Positions 1 to 9,022 are shown, counted from the first letter of the stretch. The stretch: DNA of 64,000 nucleotides from an uncultured Thalassolituus sp. (GCF_950066645.1 NZ_CATMFB010000008.1:62001-126000), one strand, 5' to 3'. The notes: generated from the sequence alone by a model not told the origin. Numbers and translations are program-made.

Positions 1-41
1 TGCAAATAATCGGGCCGCTATTATGCACCGCCATGAGTCAT

Positions 42-761
42 TCAGACAGCGCGGACTGTCCGTGCAAAACACCAGGCGCCGACAATGGATGCTCCCTGTG
101 ATTTGAGAAGGCGTGCCGCCTGTTCGAGTGTCGAGCCGGTTGTCATCACATCGTCGATGATCATAACGTGGCGTCCCGTCAGGTCTATGTGACCACTGTC
201 GAGTCCAATGTTGCTCTGGCGTCTGGCGGCCGCGGAAAACCGGCGTTGCTCACTATGGCTGGTCCTTCGCAGTGCGTTTGGAGCAACTGGAATCTTCAGC
301 GCTTTACTGAGGTGGTGACAAAGTTCTTCACTCAGATTAAACCCGCGCTGAAGTAAGCGCCGTCGGCTTGCCGGGATAAATACGAGTGTATCGGGAGGAT
401 GATCGCTCAGTGGTCTGGAGGTCAGCATCAGGCTGGCAAAGCGTTTTGCCATCCGGATGTCGTGGCCTTCTTTGCAGCGATGCATCCAATGGTTCAGGGG
501 GTGGTAGTACTGGAAACTGCAGAAGCTGTAATCGAATGCCGGTGGACTGGCCTGACAACGGCCGCAGCGGTGACCGGTAGTGCTGGGCTCGCTGCATTGT
601 GGACATGTGAGAGCTGGAAAGGGAAGGTCATTGAAGCATCTGCCACAGAGAAACGACCCCGGCTCGCAGGCATCCAGACACAGCTCGCAGGTAAATAGCT
701 GATTAAAAAATGAACTGCAGTTATCCCTGAATTTATGCAGGGTTGACCACTTGCCTCGCAT
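42..761 (-). CDS. comF: ComF family phosphoribosyltransferase-like protein
   Basis: Cytoplasmic ComF/GntX-type protein, a family linked to DNA uptake in naturally competent bacteria; its biochemical role is not settled. The N-terminal third carries paired cysteines (CELC, CGRC, CPQC, CGRC, within about residues 25-72) expected to form zinc-ribbon-like structures. The C-terminal end carries a type I phosphoribosyltransferase PRPP loop, IIDDVMTTGST. An ATG at 770 lies further upstream, but an AAGG abuts it directly; the ATG at 761 has AAGG 9 nt upstream, so I prefer it (239 aa, close to family length). It is divergent from bioB with a gap of only about 45 bp, an arrangement familiar from Pseudomonas. 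Confidence 0.88.
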   Translation of the reverse strand: MRGKWSTLHKFRDNCSSFFNQLFTCELCLDACEPGSFLCGRCFNDLPFPALTCPQCSEPSTTGHRCGRCQASPPAFDYSFCSFQYYHPLNHWMHRCKEGHDIRMAKRFASLMLTSRPLSDHPPDTLVFIPASRRRLLQRGFNLSEELCHHLSKALKIPVAPNALRRTSHSEQRRFSAAARRQSNIGLDSGHIDLTGRHVMIIDDVMTTGSTLEQAARLLKSQGASIVGAWCFARTVRAV

Positions 762-805
762 CCTTATCATCCTTGATTAACGATACCGTACTGAGGTTAT
801 AAACC

Positions 806-1873
806 ATGAACAGCCATGTAAACAACGGCGAAAGCATCCGGCACGACTGGTCTGTTGAGGAAGCCGAGGCGCTTCTCAATCTGCCGTTCAATGACCTGTT
901 GTTCCGGGCTCAGACGGTTCACCGCCTGTACCATGATCCGAATGCGGTTCAGGTCAGTACACTTCTGTCGATCAAGACCGGCGCCTGTCCGGAAGATTGT
1001 AAGTATTGTCCTCAGAGTGCCCGCTACGATACCGGTCTTGAGCGCGAGCGACTGATGGAAGTTGAGGCGGTGATTGAAAAAGCGAAAGCGGCGAAAGCTG
1101 CAGGCTCAGACCGCTTCTGTATGGGCGCGGCCTGGCGTTCTCCACGTGAGAAAGATATGCCATACGTCCTGGCGATGGTGAAGGGCGTGAAAGAACTCGG
1201 TCTGGAAACCTGCATGACCCTGGGTATGCTTGATGAAGGTAAGGCCAATGCACTGGCTGAAGCCGGACTGGATTACTACAACCACAACCTGGATACCTCT
1301 CCGGAGTTCTATGGAGAGATCATCACGACCCGTACCTATTCTGACCGTCTGAATACACTTGCGAATGTGCGTAGTGCCGGCATGAAAGTCTGTTCGGGTG
1401 GCATTCTTGGTATGGGTGAAACCCACAAAGATCGCGCAGGATTGCTGGTGCAGCTGGCTAACCTGCCTGCTCACCCGGATTCTGTGCCGATTAACCAGTT
1501 AGTTAAAGTTGCAGGAACGCCACTTGAAGAACAGGGTGAGCTGGATCCTCTCGATTTTATCCGCACGATCGCCGTTGCCCGTATCATGATGCCGGCGTCG
1601 CATGTGCGCCTGAGTGCCGGTCGAGAAGAAATGTCGGAAGAAATGCAGGCGATGTGTTTCTTTGCCGGTGCTAACTCTATTTTCTACGGCGAATGTCTGC
1701 TGACGACGCCTAACCCTGCAGCGAACAAAGACCAGGCACTGTTCCGCAAGCTGGGCATCAACTCTGAGCATCGTGTGACTAAGGCTCCTCAGGAACTCGA
1801 CGATATTCTGGCGTCGACCAGTGCGGACAATGATCTGTTTTATGACGCATCAGCCTCAGCCGCTCAACACTGA
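806..1873 (+). CDS. bioB: Biotin synthase
   Basis: Radical SAM enzyme that inserts sulfur into dethiobiotin in the last step of biotin synthesis. The radical SAM cluster motif CPEDCKYC is at residues 61-68 (C61, C65, C68), followed by PQSARY. The conserved stretches [13 protein letters not shown] and [13 protein letters not shown], and the length of 355 aa, are normal for BioB. The ATG at 806 is preceded by a GAGG. No other bio genes lie in the window, so the rest of the pathway must be downstream of another promoter or elsewhere. A strong intrinsic terminator follows, so bioB appears monocistronic here. Confidence 0.97.
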   Translation: MNSHVNNGESIRHDWSVEEAEALLNLPFNDLLFRAQTVHRLYHDPNAVQVSTLLSIKTGACPEDCKYCPQSARYDTGLERERLMEVEAVIEKAKAAKAAGSDRFCMGAAWRSPREKDMPYVLAMVKGVKELGLETCMTLGMLDEGKANALAEAGLDYYNHNLDTSPEFYGEIITTRTYSDRLNTLANVRSAGMKVCSGGILGMGETHKDRAGLLVQLANLPAHPDSVPINQLVKVAGTPLEEQGELDPLDFIRTIAVARIMMPASHVRLSAGREEMSEEMQAMCFFAGANSIFYGECLLTTPNPAANKDQALFRKLGINSEHRVTKAPQELDDILASTSADNDLFYDASASAAQH

Positions 1874-1898
1874 ACAGTGATATAGCAAATCGGTCTAA

Positions 1899-1930
1899 AC
1901 ACCGCCCTTCTGAGGGTGGTGTTTTTTTTT
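1899..1930 (+). terminator. Rho-independent terminator after bioB
   Basis: A 10-bp stem (ACACCGCCCT pairing with AGGGTGGTGT, one G-T wobble) with a 4-nt loop is followed by nine T residues. Confidence 0.92.
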
Positions 1931-1978
1931 GAGTGTTGGTTAAATATTAGCCAGATTCATGTATTGTCTGAGGTGAGT

Positions 1979-2230
1979 ATGAACATTGGGTCCACAGCGG
2001 GTTCCGCGTTTACCACAGCATCTTATGGCGTTTCTCAGGGCGTTGATCAGGTTCAGCGCGCAGCGCAGGATGTTGTCGATGCTACCACTGCCCGTCCTGT
2101 AGAGGGCACGGCAGATCTTGCATCGTCAATGACTGATGCGAAGCAGGGGCAGCAGGCGGTCGACGCTAATGCCAAAGTGCTTCAGGCTGCCGACAAGCAA
2201 CTGGGCTCTCTGATCGACGTCCAGGCCTGA
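1979..2230 (+). CDS. Small hypothetical protein (83 aa)
   Basis: Unrecognised small protein, Ala/Gln/Asp-rich and predicted helical, without a signal peptide or membrane segment. The start is the ATG at 1979 behind GAGGTGAGT; the open frame extends upstream into the bioB terminator, so a longer version is unlikely. The pattern (MNIGSTAGSAF, a VSQGVDQVQRAAQ helix, a C-terminal helix ending LIDVQA) loosely resembles short flagellar rod-type proteins, a weak impression only. It lies 19 nt upstream of the SprA-like gene, so the two are probably co-transcribed. Confidence 0.6.
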   Translation: MNIGSTAGSAFTTASYGVSQGVDQVQRAAQDVVDATTARPVEGTADLASSMTDAKQGQQAVDANAKVLQAADKQLGSLIDVQA

Positions 2231-2249
2231 TCTGAACCGGTGAGGGCGT

Positions 2250-3011
2250 ATGGAGATCAGTACAGCCACGTCCGCCACACCGGTAGTTACCGGTCCAGCC
2301 GTCCGCGAAGGCACGGCAAGGGTATCTGATCCTTTCAAAACCGCTGATGTTGTCGATACTGACAGCGTTACGCTCTCGCCTGAGGGTGTTCAGCGCTCCC
2401 GGGAAGAATCCTCTTCTGAGTCAATCGTCGATGATGACACCGCAGATCTGCTGCGCTCACTTGAGCAACGGGATCTGGAGGTACGCACGCACGAGCAGGC
2501 CCACAAAGCCGTTGGTGGAGAGTTGGCAGGTGCCCCGAGCTACAGCTATGCGCAGGGGCCGGATGGCAAACGTTATGCGGTTTCAGGTGAGGTAAGCATC
2601 GACATCAGCGATGTTCCGGGAGACCCTGCTGCAACGATTGAGAAGATGTCCCGTGTCCGTCGGGCAGCCCTGGCGCCAGCCGAGCCATCCGCGCAGGATC
2701 GTCAGGTCGCAGCTCAGGCGGCACAGAAAATGACGGAAGCCCGGGCGGAGCTGGCGGTGCAGCAGCGCGAAGCTTTGCAGGCGGAGTCGGATCTCGCGAC
2801 GATTGAGCAGGAGTCGCGGCAGCGTGAGCTTGAAGAAGCGCGAAGTGCTCAATCCCAGGCAGAAGATGATGATACTGACGAAGCCTTTGTCTCGGTTGCT
2901 GAACGCTTTGCAGAATACAACGCACGCCTGCGCCAGATTAATGAAACACTACTGCGCATCAGTATGCCACCCGGTCCGGAAGTAGGTTCTCTACTGGACG
3001 ATGAAGCCTGA
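2250..3011 (+). CDS. SprA-related putative metalloprotease-like protein
   Basis: Resembles the SprA-related family (often annotated as putative metalloprotease CJM1_0395 family). The core is residues 78-155 with an HEQAH motif at 81-85, a match to the HExxH zinc-binding signature, followed by AHKAVGG and SYSYAQGPDGKRYAVSGEV, which are typical of the family. The N-terminal 75 residues are low complexity and acidic; residues 150-215 are a long Glu/Ala/Gln-rich probable coiled coil. No signal peptide is visible. The start ATG follows a GTGAGGG element. Proteolytic activity is not established for the family. The GC-rich, repetitive coiled-coil part produces long spurious frames on the other strand. 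Confidence 0.8.
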   Translation: MEISTATSATPVVTGPAVREGTARVSDPFKTADVVDTDSVTLSPEGVQRSREESSSESIVDDDTADLLRSLEQRDLEVRTHEQAHKAVGGELAGAPSYSYAQGPDGKRYAVSGEVSIDISDVPGDPAATIEKMSRVRRAALAPAEPSAQDRQVAAQAAQKMTEARAELAVQQREALQAESDLATIEQESRQRELEEARSAQSQAEDDDTDEAFVSVAERFAEYNARLRQINETLLRISMPPGPEVGSLLDDEA

Positions 3012-3064
3012 TCTTCAACCTTTCTGACAATCCCCATTCTCGTGTCCTGAAAAGTGGTATGGGC

Positions 3065-3093
3065 TTGACAATTGTTGCATGCGAACGTATGTT
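3065..3093 (+). promoter_or_regulatory. Sigma-70 promoter for acyl-CoA dehydrogenase gene
   Basis: A perfect -35 TTGACA (3065-3070), a 17-bp spacer and a -10 TATGTT (3088-3093). It lies about 130 bp upstream of the predicted start codon. The strength agrees with the strongly biased codon usage of the gene. Confidence 0.75.
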
Positions 3094-3110
3094 TCAAACA
3101 CTTGTTTGAA
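3093..3110. promoter_or_regulatory. PsrA-like operator palindrome
   Basis: A perfect 7-bp inverted repeat TTCAAAC-ACTT-GTTTGAA starts on the last base of the -10 box and covers the expected transcription start. The core CAAAC-N4-GTTTG matches the consensus I know for PsrA, the fatty-acid-responsive TetR repressor of pseudomonads that controls beta-oxidation genes. Binding by PsrA is inference; the psrA gene is not in this window. Confidence 0.6.
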
Positions 3111-3219
3111 TCTGTATCAGTCAGACTGGTCGGAATATTGAGCGCCGGTGGTATGTCCTGCCGGAATAATTATCCGCAGCTATGCTGCAGTAACAATCAA
3201 CGGCAACGAGGTCATCCCC

Positions 3220-5025
3220 ATGCCAGAGTATAAAGCTCCCCTTCGTGATATTCAGTTCGTAATGAATGAACTGCTGGATATGCCAGGCCACTATGCAAAC
3301 CTTCCTGCATACGCTGAGGTAGCCACCCCGGACATGATCGACGCGATCCTGACTGAAGGTGCGAAATTCTGTGAGCAGGAGCTGGCTCCTCTGAACCGTA
3401 CCGGTGACATCGAAGGTTGTACCCGTCACGACGATGGTTCTGTTACCACGCCAACTGGCTTTAAAGAAGCTTACGCTAAGTACGTTGAAGGCGGCTGGCC
3501 TTCACTGGCACACGAAGAAGATCACGGCGGCCAGGGCCTGCCAGAATCTCTGGGTACTGTTATCTCTGAGATGGTTGGTTCTTCTAACTGGTCCTGGGGT
3601 ATGTACCCAGGTCTGTCACACGGCGCAATGAACACTCTGGATCTGCACGGTACTGACGAGCAGAAACACACCTACCTGAGCAAGCTGGTGTCAGGTGAGT
3701 GGACCGGTACTATGTGTCTGACCGAATCACACTGTGGTTCTGACCTGGGTATCCTGAAGACCAAAGCTGAGCCAAACGCTGACGGTTCTTACGCCATCAC
3801 AGGTTCTAAAATCTTTATCTCTGCTGGCGAGCACGACATGGCAGAGAACATCGTACACATCGTTCTGGCACGTCTGCCAGGCGCTCCGGAAGGTACTAAA
3901 GGTATCTCTCTGTTCATCGTTCCTAAGTTCCTGCCAAACGCAGACGGTACTCCAGGCGAGCGTAACGGCGTTGTGTGTGGTTCTATCGAACACAAAATGG
4001 GTATCCACGGCAACGCGACCTGTGTGATGAACTTTGACAGCGCGAAAGGCTGGCTGATCGGACCTGAAAACAAAGGTCTGAACTGCATGTTCACCTTCAT
4101 GAACACTGCCCGTATCGGTACTGCTCTGCAGGGTGCATCTGCTGCTGAAGCGTCTTTCCAGGGCGCTCTGGCGTACGCGAAAGATCGTCTGGCTATGCGC
4201 TCTCTGACTGGTCCTAAGGCGCCAGAGAAAGCCGCTGACCCAATCATCGTTCACCCGGACGTACGTCGTATGCTGCTGACTCAGAAGTGTTTCGCAGAAG
4301 GTGGCCGTGCACTGGTTTACCTGGCTGCGCAGCAGAACGACATCGTTAAGAAAGGCGAGACCGAAGAAGCGCGTAAGGAGGCAGACGAACTGCTGGGCTT
4401 CCTGACTCCGATCGCAAAAGCCTTCCTGACTGAAGCTGGCTACGAAGCCACTAACCTGGGTGTTCAGGTATTCGGTGGTCACGGCTTTATCGCTGAGTGG
4501 GGTATGGAGCAGCTGGTACGTGATACTAAGATCGCTTGTATCTATGAAGGTACTACCGGTATTCAGGCACTCGACCTGCTGGGTCGTAAAGTACTGATGA
4601 CTCAGGGTGCGTCTCTGCGTAACTTCACTAAGATCGTTCACAAGTTCTGCCAGTCACTGGAAGGTGACGAGCAGATGGCTCAGTTCGCAGCACCTCTGGC
4701 TGAAGTGAACAAAGAGTGGGGCGACCTGACCATGAAGATCGGTATGTCTGCTATGAAGAACCGCGAAGAAGTTGGCGCGGCTTCCGTTGACTACCTGATG
4801 TACTCTGGCTACGCGACTCTGGCATTCCTGTGGGCTCGTATGGCTAAGGTTGCTCAGGACGCTCTGGCGGCTGGTACCACTGAAGAAGACTTCTACAAAG
4901 CGAAGATTCAGACTGCTAAGTTCTACTTCGCACGTGTACTGCCACGCGCTAAAGGTCACGCCGCTGCCATGCTGGCCGGTGCTGACAGCATGATGGATCT
5001 GGACGCCGAACACTTCGCGTTCTGA
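3220..5025 (+). CDS. Acyl-CoA dehydrogenase, DmdC/FadE-like (copy 1)
   Basis: FAD-dependent acyl-CoA dehydrogenase of the roughly 600-aa class (N-terminal extension, three core domains, extra C-terminal domain) that includes 3-methylmercaptopropionyl-CoA dehydrogenase DmdC and pseudomonad long-chain FadE-type enzymes. It should introduce the alpha-beta double bond in acyl-CoAs during beta-oxidation. Visible marks: MPEYKAPLRD N-terminus, CLTESHCGSDLG (FAD region), and E443 in YEGTTGIQALD at the catalytic-base position. An upstream ATG at 3148 is in frame, but 3220 has a good AACGAGG ribosome site and gives the same N-terminus as the paralogue downstream. Codons are strongly biased to CGT/GGT/AAC/ATC types, implying high expression. 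The exact acyl substrate cannot be told from sequence. Confidence 0.9.
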   Translation: MPEYKAPLRDIQFVMNELLDMPGHYANLPAYAEVATPDMIDAILTEGAKFCEQELAPLNRTGDIEGCTRHDDGSVTTPTGFKEAYAKYVEGGWPSLAHEEDHGGQGLPESLGTVISEMVGSSNWSWGMYPGLSHGAMNTLDLHGTDEQKHTYLSKLVSGEWTGTMCLTESHCGSDLGILKTKAEPNADGSYAITGSKIFISAGEHDMAENIVHIVLARLPGAPEGTKGISLFIVPKFLPNADGTPGERNGVVCGSIEHKMGIHGNATCVMNFDSAKGWLIGPENKGLNCMFTFMNTARIGTALQGASAAEASFQGALAYAKDRLAMRSLTGPKAPEKAADPIIVHPDVRRMLLTQKCFAEGGRALVYLAAQQNDIVKKGETEEARKEADELLGFLTPIAKAFLTEAGYEATNLGVQVFGGHGFIAEWGMEQLVRDTKIACIYEGTTGIQALDLLGRKVLMTQGASLRNFTKIVHKFCQSLEGDEQMAQFAAPLAEVNKEWGDLTMKIGMSAMKNREEVGAASVDYLMYSGYATLAFLWARMAKVAQDALAAGTTEEDFYKAKIQTAKFYFARVLPRAKGHAAAMLAGADSMMDLDAEHFAF

Positions 5026-5042
5026 TGTGTCTGACTAAGAAG

Positions 5043-5065
5043 AACCGCGCCACGGCGCGGTTTTT
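5043..5065 (+). terminator. Terminator between the two acyl-CoA dehydrogenase genes
   Basis: An 8-bp stem AACCGCGC/GCGCGGTT with a 4-nt loop, followed by TTT. The presence of a terminator suggests the second gene also has its own promoter. Confidence 0.85.
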
Positions 5066-5147
5066 CTGCGTTATATACAAAGCTATTTTGATCGAATTTC
5101 TGAACGCTCCGGATGTGCGTTCTGTACCAATTTAAATGAGGTGAGTC

Positions 5148-6938
5148 ATGCCAGAATATAAAGCTCCGTTACGCGATATGCGCTTTGTTCTGAATGAAGT
5201 ATTTGAAGCAGATAAGTTGTGGTCGTCTCTGGCCGGTCTGCAAGGCGCGGTGGATATGGAAACCGCTGAAGCCATCCTGGAAGAGTGTGGCAAGATCGCC
5301 AGCCAGGTACTCGCACCTATCAACCGTGACGGTGATGAGAATTCATCCACCTGGGAGAACGGTGAAGTGACTGCCGCTCCTGGATTTAAAGACGCTTACC
5401 AGACTTACGTTGAAGCGGGTCTGAACGGTCTGGGCGGTAATCCGGACTTCGGCGGTATGGGCATGCCTAAGACACTGGTTGCTCAGGTTGAAGAGATGGT
5501 TCAGGGCTCGAACATGGCTTTCGGTCTGGCGCCAATGCTGACTGCCGGTGCGTGTCTGTCTCTGAACGCTCACGGTTCACAGGAACTGAAAGAAAAGTAC
5601 CTGCCGAACATGTACTCAGGTGTCTGGTCTGGCGCGATGGACCTGACCGAACCACACGCGGGTACTGACCTAGGTATCATCCGTACCAAAGCAGAGCCAA
5701 ACGCTGACGGTTCTTACGATATTACTGGCACCAAGATCTTTATCACTTGGGGCGAGCACGACATGGCGGAGAACATTATCCACCTCGTGCTGGCGAAGCT
5801 GCCAGACGCACCTGCTGGCCCTAAGGGCATCTCTCTGTTCCTGGTGCCTAAGTTCCTGGTGAACGAAGACGGTTCTCTGGGCGAGCGTAATGCTGCTTCC
5901 TGTGGTTCTATCGAACACAAGATGGGTATCAAAGGTTCTGCGACCTGTGTGATGAACTACGACGGTGCTAAAGGCTGGCTCGTAGGTGAAGAGAACAAAG
6001 GTCTGGCGTGTATGTTCACTATGATGAACTACGAGCGTCTGGGTGTGGGTATCCAGGGTCTGGGCGTAGCCGAGAACTCTTATCAGAACGCCGTTGCTTA
6101 CGCGCGCGACCGTATCCAGAGCCGTGCGCCGACCGGTGCGGTAGCGAAAGACAAAGCGGCTGACCCGATCATCGTACACCCTGATGTGCGTCGTATGCTG
6201 ATGACCATGCGTGCCTTCAACGAAGGTGGTCGTGCGTTCTCAACCTACGTGGCGTCATTCCTCGATACTTCTAAGTACAGCGATGATGCAGAGCAGGCGA
6301 AACACGCTGAGCAGATGGTGGCACTGCTGACACCAGTCACTAAAGCCTTCATGACCGACGTTGCTCTCGAGAGCGCCATTGCGGGTCAGCAGGTATTTGG
6401 TGGTCACGGCTTTATCCGTGAGTGGGGCCAGGAGCAGCACGTACGTGACCTGCGTATCACCCAGATCTACGAAGGCACTAACGGTATTCAGGCACTTGAC
6501 CTGATGGGCCGTAAGATCGTTGGTACTAACGGTTCTCTGTTCAAGCTGTTTGAGCAGGATGTTAACGATTTTGTTGCGGCCCAGGCGGGTAACGAGGCGG
6601 CAGCTGAGTTTATCGAGCCTCTGAAAGCAGCGATGGAAAACCTGGCTGATCTGACTCAGTGGGTGATCGATCAGGCCCAGAGCAACCCGAACGAGATCGG
6701 TGCGGCGTCTGTTGAATACCTGCACACCTTCGGTTATGCCGCTTATGCCTATATGTGGGCGAAGATGGCTGTGATTGCTCTGCCTAAGCAGGACGACAGC
6801 TTCTATAAGGCGAAAGTTGAAACTGCACGTTTCTACGTTAAGCGTCTGCTGCCTCGTTACATTGGTCTGACAGCAACCGTTAAGGGTGGTTCTGAATCAC
6901 TCTATGGTCTGACTGACGAGATGTTCGAAACAGCCTGA
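5148..6938 (+). CDS. Acyl-CoA dehydrogenase, DmdC/FadE-like (copy 2)
   Basis: Tandem paralogue of the preceding gene, 596 aa with the same architecture and the same N-terminus (MPEYKAPLRDMRFV). It has MDLTEPHAGTDLG in the FAD-binding region and E442 in YEGTNGIQALD at the catalytic-base position. The ATG follows AATGAGGTGAG. Codon usage is again highly biased. Two diverged copies side by side suggest different acyl chain lengths or branched versus straight substrates; that is inference. No PsrA-like palindrome is visible in the 80-bp intergenic gap, so regulation may differ from copy 1. Confidence 0.9.
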   Translation: MPEYKAPLRDMRFVLNEVFEADKLWSSLAGLQGAVDMETAEAILEECGKIASQVLAPINRDGDENSSTWENGEVTAAPGFKDAYQTYVEAGLNGLGGNPDFGGMGMPKTLVAQVEEMVQGSNMAFGLAPMLTAGACLSLNAHGSQELKEKYLPNMYSGVWSGAMDLTEPHAGTDLGIIRTKAEPNADGSYDITGTKIFITWGEHDMAENIIHLVLAKLPDAPAGPKGISLFLVPKFLVNEDGSLGERNAASCGSIEHKMGIKGSATCVMNYDGAKGWLVGEENKGLACMFTMMNYERLGVGIQGLGVAENSYQNAVAYARDRIQSRAPTGAVAKDKAADPIIVHPDVRRMLMTMRAFNEGGRAFSTYVASFLDTSKYSDDAEQAKHAEQMVALLTPVTKAFMTDVALESAIAGQQVFGGHGFIREWGQEQHVRDLRITQIYEGTNGIQALDLMGRKIVGTNGSLFKLFEQDVNDFVAAQAGNEAAAEFIEPLKAAMENLADLTQWVIDQAQSNPNEIGAASVEYLHTFGYAAYAYMWAKMAVIALPKQDDSFYKAKVETARFYVKRLLPRYIGLTATVKGGSESLYGLTDEMFETA

Positions 6939-6962
6939 TTCACTTTCTGAGTGAATAACTCA

Positions 6963-6986
6963 AGCCGCCTTCGGGCGGCTTTTGTG
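6963..6986 (+). terminator. Terminator after acyl-CoA dehydrogenase copy 2
   Basis: AAGCCGCC-TTCG-GGCGGCTT hairpin with a stable UUCG-type tetraloop, followed by a T-rich stretch. Confidence 0.9.
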
Positions 6987-7093
6987 TTTTTTGGCTGTTT
7001 GCGACCTATTGGTACGTTCAGACCATTCTTTGTTGTGTTATGTTCATGTACACTTACGCCAATTTGTATATTTACACACGACAGGAAGACACT

Positions 7094-7687
7094 GTGGCTG
7101 CTGCTAAAGAACTGGATAAACGCGTAGAGCGTTCCCGCCGTTTGCTAGTGAATACGCTGCTGGAGCTGATGGCTGAGCAGCCTTATTCAAAAATTTCTGT
7201 AGCGAACATCTGCGAACACAGCGGCGTTGCCCGCCCGACCTTCTATCTGCATTTCCGCTCTAAAGACGATCTGCTGCGCTATTACATCGAGCAGATGTTC
7301 CTGGAGTTTGCCGAGCAGATTGACCCGATTCTGACCCGCTCGCCGAACGTTGATCCTGAGATCGCGGTGCTGATGTTCCGTCAGTGGCAGATTCACGCCG
7401 ACGTCGCCCGTCTGCTGGTGGCAGAGGATGTTGAGGCGATTCTGCTGAACGAATTCAAGACCTATGTCGGCCGCACGATCGAGCGTTATATTGAGGCGCA
7501 TAAGCTGCGCATCAGCGGCAACAGCCGTATCCATTACGTGATCGATTACCTTGCCGGGGCGTCGTTTGCGGTGATTGTGCGCTGGATCAGGGAAGACTTC
7601 ACTGAGTCTCCGGAAGAACTGGCGGGACTCTATGCAGACCTGTCCCGTCCGGGTCTGCTGCAGGTGCTTCTCAGCGGCAAACTGTAA
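7094..7687 (+). CDS. TetR/AcrR family transcriptional regulator
   Basis: 197-aa repressor-type regulator with an N-terminal TetR helix-turn-helix (about residues 15-60: ISVANICEHSGVARPTFYLHF, recognition helix around VARPTFYLHFRSK) and a divergent ligand-binding C-terminal domain. I start it at the GTG at 7094, which has AGGAAG 5 nt upstream; the in-frame ATG at 7040 would add residues before the family's usual beginning and has no ribosome site. The AT-rich upstream region holds TGTACAC and TTTACACAC elements that could be an autoregulatory site. It is adjacent to and co-directional with the acyl-CoA dehydrogenases; a role in fatty acid metabolism is possible but unproven. Confidence 0.88.
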   Translation: MAAAKELDKRVERSRRLLVNTLLELMAEQPYSKISVANICEHSGVARPTFYLHFRSKDDLLRYYIEQMFLEFAEQIDPILTRSPNVDPEIAVLMFRQWQIHADVARLLVAEDVEAILLNEFKTYVGRTIERYIEAHKLRISGNSRIHYVIDYLAGASFAVIVRWIREDFTESPEELAGLYADLSRPGLLQVLLSGKL

Positions 7688-7700
7688 GAGTCAGGTACAA

Positions 7701-7725
7701 AAAAAGGGGCCGTCAGGCCCCTTTT
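7701..7725. terminator. Bidirectional terminator between tetR-type gene and hpf-like gene
   Basis: AAAAAGGGGCC-GTCA-GGCCCCTTTTT, symmetrical with A and T runs on both sides, placed between convergent genes. Confidence 0.93.
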
Positions 7726-7737
7726 TCGTTTGACTGG

Positions 7738-8079
7738 TCAATGTATCCTGCGCTTGCTGTCGATGCGCTTGTTATGAATCTTGCCGATTTTGCGCTGGGC
7801 CTTTTCAAAGGCGTCACGCAGAGCCACGTACATGTTTTCGTGCTCAGTCTTGTCGTGATGATCATGTGTGATGGCCACGGTCTCACCCGGAAGGCCAACC
7901 TCAAGGGATATATGAGCAATGTTCCCCTTGTGACTGTGATTGTGAGGTAAGCCAACAACTGCACGAATGCCCGTGATCTCCTCATAGCGGGAAGTCAGTT
8001 TCTCTGCCTTCTCGCGGATCTGAAATTCGATGGCGTCTGAGTGTTCGATATCACGGAAAGAGATTTCCAAACCTTTCAT
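7738..8079 (-). CDS. HPF/RaiA-like ribosome-associated protein
   Basis: 113-aa protein of the ribosome hibernation/translation-inhibitor family (HPF, YfiA/RaiA). It has the beta-alpha-beta-beta-beta-alpha pattern: MKGLEISFRDIEHSDAI start, a basic-charged central strand region with several His residues (HNHSHKG, THDHHDKTEH), then the NMYVALRDAFEKAQRKI helix and a very basic tail (KRIDSKRRIH). Such proteins bind the 30S subunit in stationary phase. It is not next to rpoN as the usual hpf is, so it may be the RaiA-like or a second paralogue. The His-rich middle is unusual and could bind metal. The ribosome site AAGGAGTAGCT precedes the ATG at 8079. Confidence 0.8.
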   Translation of the reverse strand: MKGLEISFRDIEHSDAIEFQIREKAEKLTSRYEEITGIRAVVGLPHNHSHKGNIAHISLEVGLPGETVAITHDHHDKTEHENMYVALRDAFEKAQRKIGKIHNKRIDSKRRIH

Positions 8080-8326
8080 AGCTACTCCTTATTTCAGTGC
8101 CTGACTGAGAGGCTCCGTTGCCCCTCACTTCTCAGGATGGACTATTCACGTTACTCCTGCCATGTCACAGGTCAACGATTTTCACGTGCGGTAATGTAAG
8201 TGACCGTCAATTTTCACAACTCTGTCACATATGTCAGGGCGGGGTGTTTCGGCTCGATTTGTGAGCATGCTATGGGGCATGGGCCGTGCTTGTGGTAGCC
8301 TGAGAACTGGCCTGAATGAGGTGGGT

Positions 8327-9013
8327 ATGCGGGTATACGATGTCCCTGTGGTGTTTTTTGATCTGGATGATTCGCTGATCAACAAGGATGCGAACAGCCT
8401 CTGGATCCGTTGGCGTTTCCGCCAGGACCGCTGGGCGATGGTGGAAGCAACACTGGCGATGCTGTCGTTATACCGGGCGTACAAAAAAGGCAAAGTTACC
8501 CACTGGCGACTTTCTAATTATTACCGGACACGTACCCGGGGAATGTCGTTGGCTGACTATGAAATGTCAGTTCAGCGCTTTTTTGATGAGCGCGGACAGT
8601 TGCACATTTATCCGCAGGCGGCCTCACTCCTGTTTGCTTATCAGCGGCAGGGGACGCGCATTGTTATGATTACCGGCGCCGATGAAGTGGTGGCTAAGGC
8701 GTATGGCCGGGCGCTTGGGATTAATGACGTCATCAGCAATCGGTTGAAGCTGGAAGGTCAGCGCATCAAAGGGCTGGAAGAACCACTCTGTTACGGTCCG
8801 GGCAAAGTCGCGCTGGCGGGCAATTATCTTACGGGGCTGAATCTGACTCTGGCGGAGACCGCGTTTTACAGTGACAGTCACGCCGACCTGCCCCTACTTG
8901 AAGCGGTTGGCTGCCCGGTTGTTCTTAATCCTAATCCGCAGTTAAGAGCAGCGGCGGGGGTCAGAAACTGGCCCGTACTCGACTGGCGACACGACGCAAC
9001 CCCCGCAGATTAG
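8327..9013 (+). CDS. HAD-IB family phosphatase
   Basis: 228-aa haloacid dehalogenase superfamily hydrolase, subfamily IB (relatives of phosphoserine phosphatase). Motif I is FFDLDDSL with nucleophile D12 and general acid D14; motif II is VMITGAD; the lysine/motif IV region reads YSDSHADLPLLEAV followed by PVVLNPNPQLR. I start at the ATG at 8327 behind GAGGTGG; the in-frame ATG at 8231 would add 32 residues not seen in the family. The substrate is unknown. It sits upstream of trpE, the place where pseudomonads carry gph, but the sequence is of the IB type rather than phosphoglycolate phosphatase. Confidence 0.85.
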   Translation: MRVYDVPVVFFDLDDSLINKDANSLWIRWRFRQDRWAMVEATLAMLSLYRAYKKGKVTHWRLSNYYRTRTRGMSLADYEMSVQRFFDERGQLHIYPQAASLLFAYQRQGTRIVMITGADEVVAKAYGRALGINDVISNRLKLEGQRIKGLEEPLCYGPGKVALAGNYLTGLNLTLAETAFYSDSHADLPLLEAVGCPVVLNPNPQLRAAAGVRNWPVLDWRHDATPAD

Positions 9014-9022
9014 CGCTCCGAC

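Noticed and set aside
3727-4641. Long minus-strand frame (304 codons) inside the first acyl-CoA dehydrogenase
   Set aside because: It is a shadow of a highly biased gene; no ribosome site and no recognisable protein pattern.
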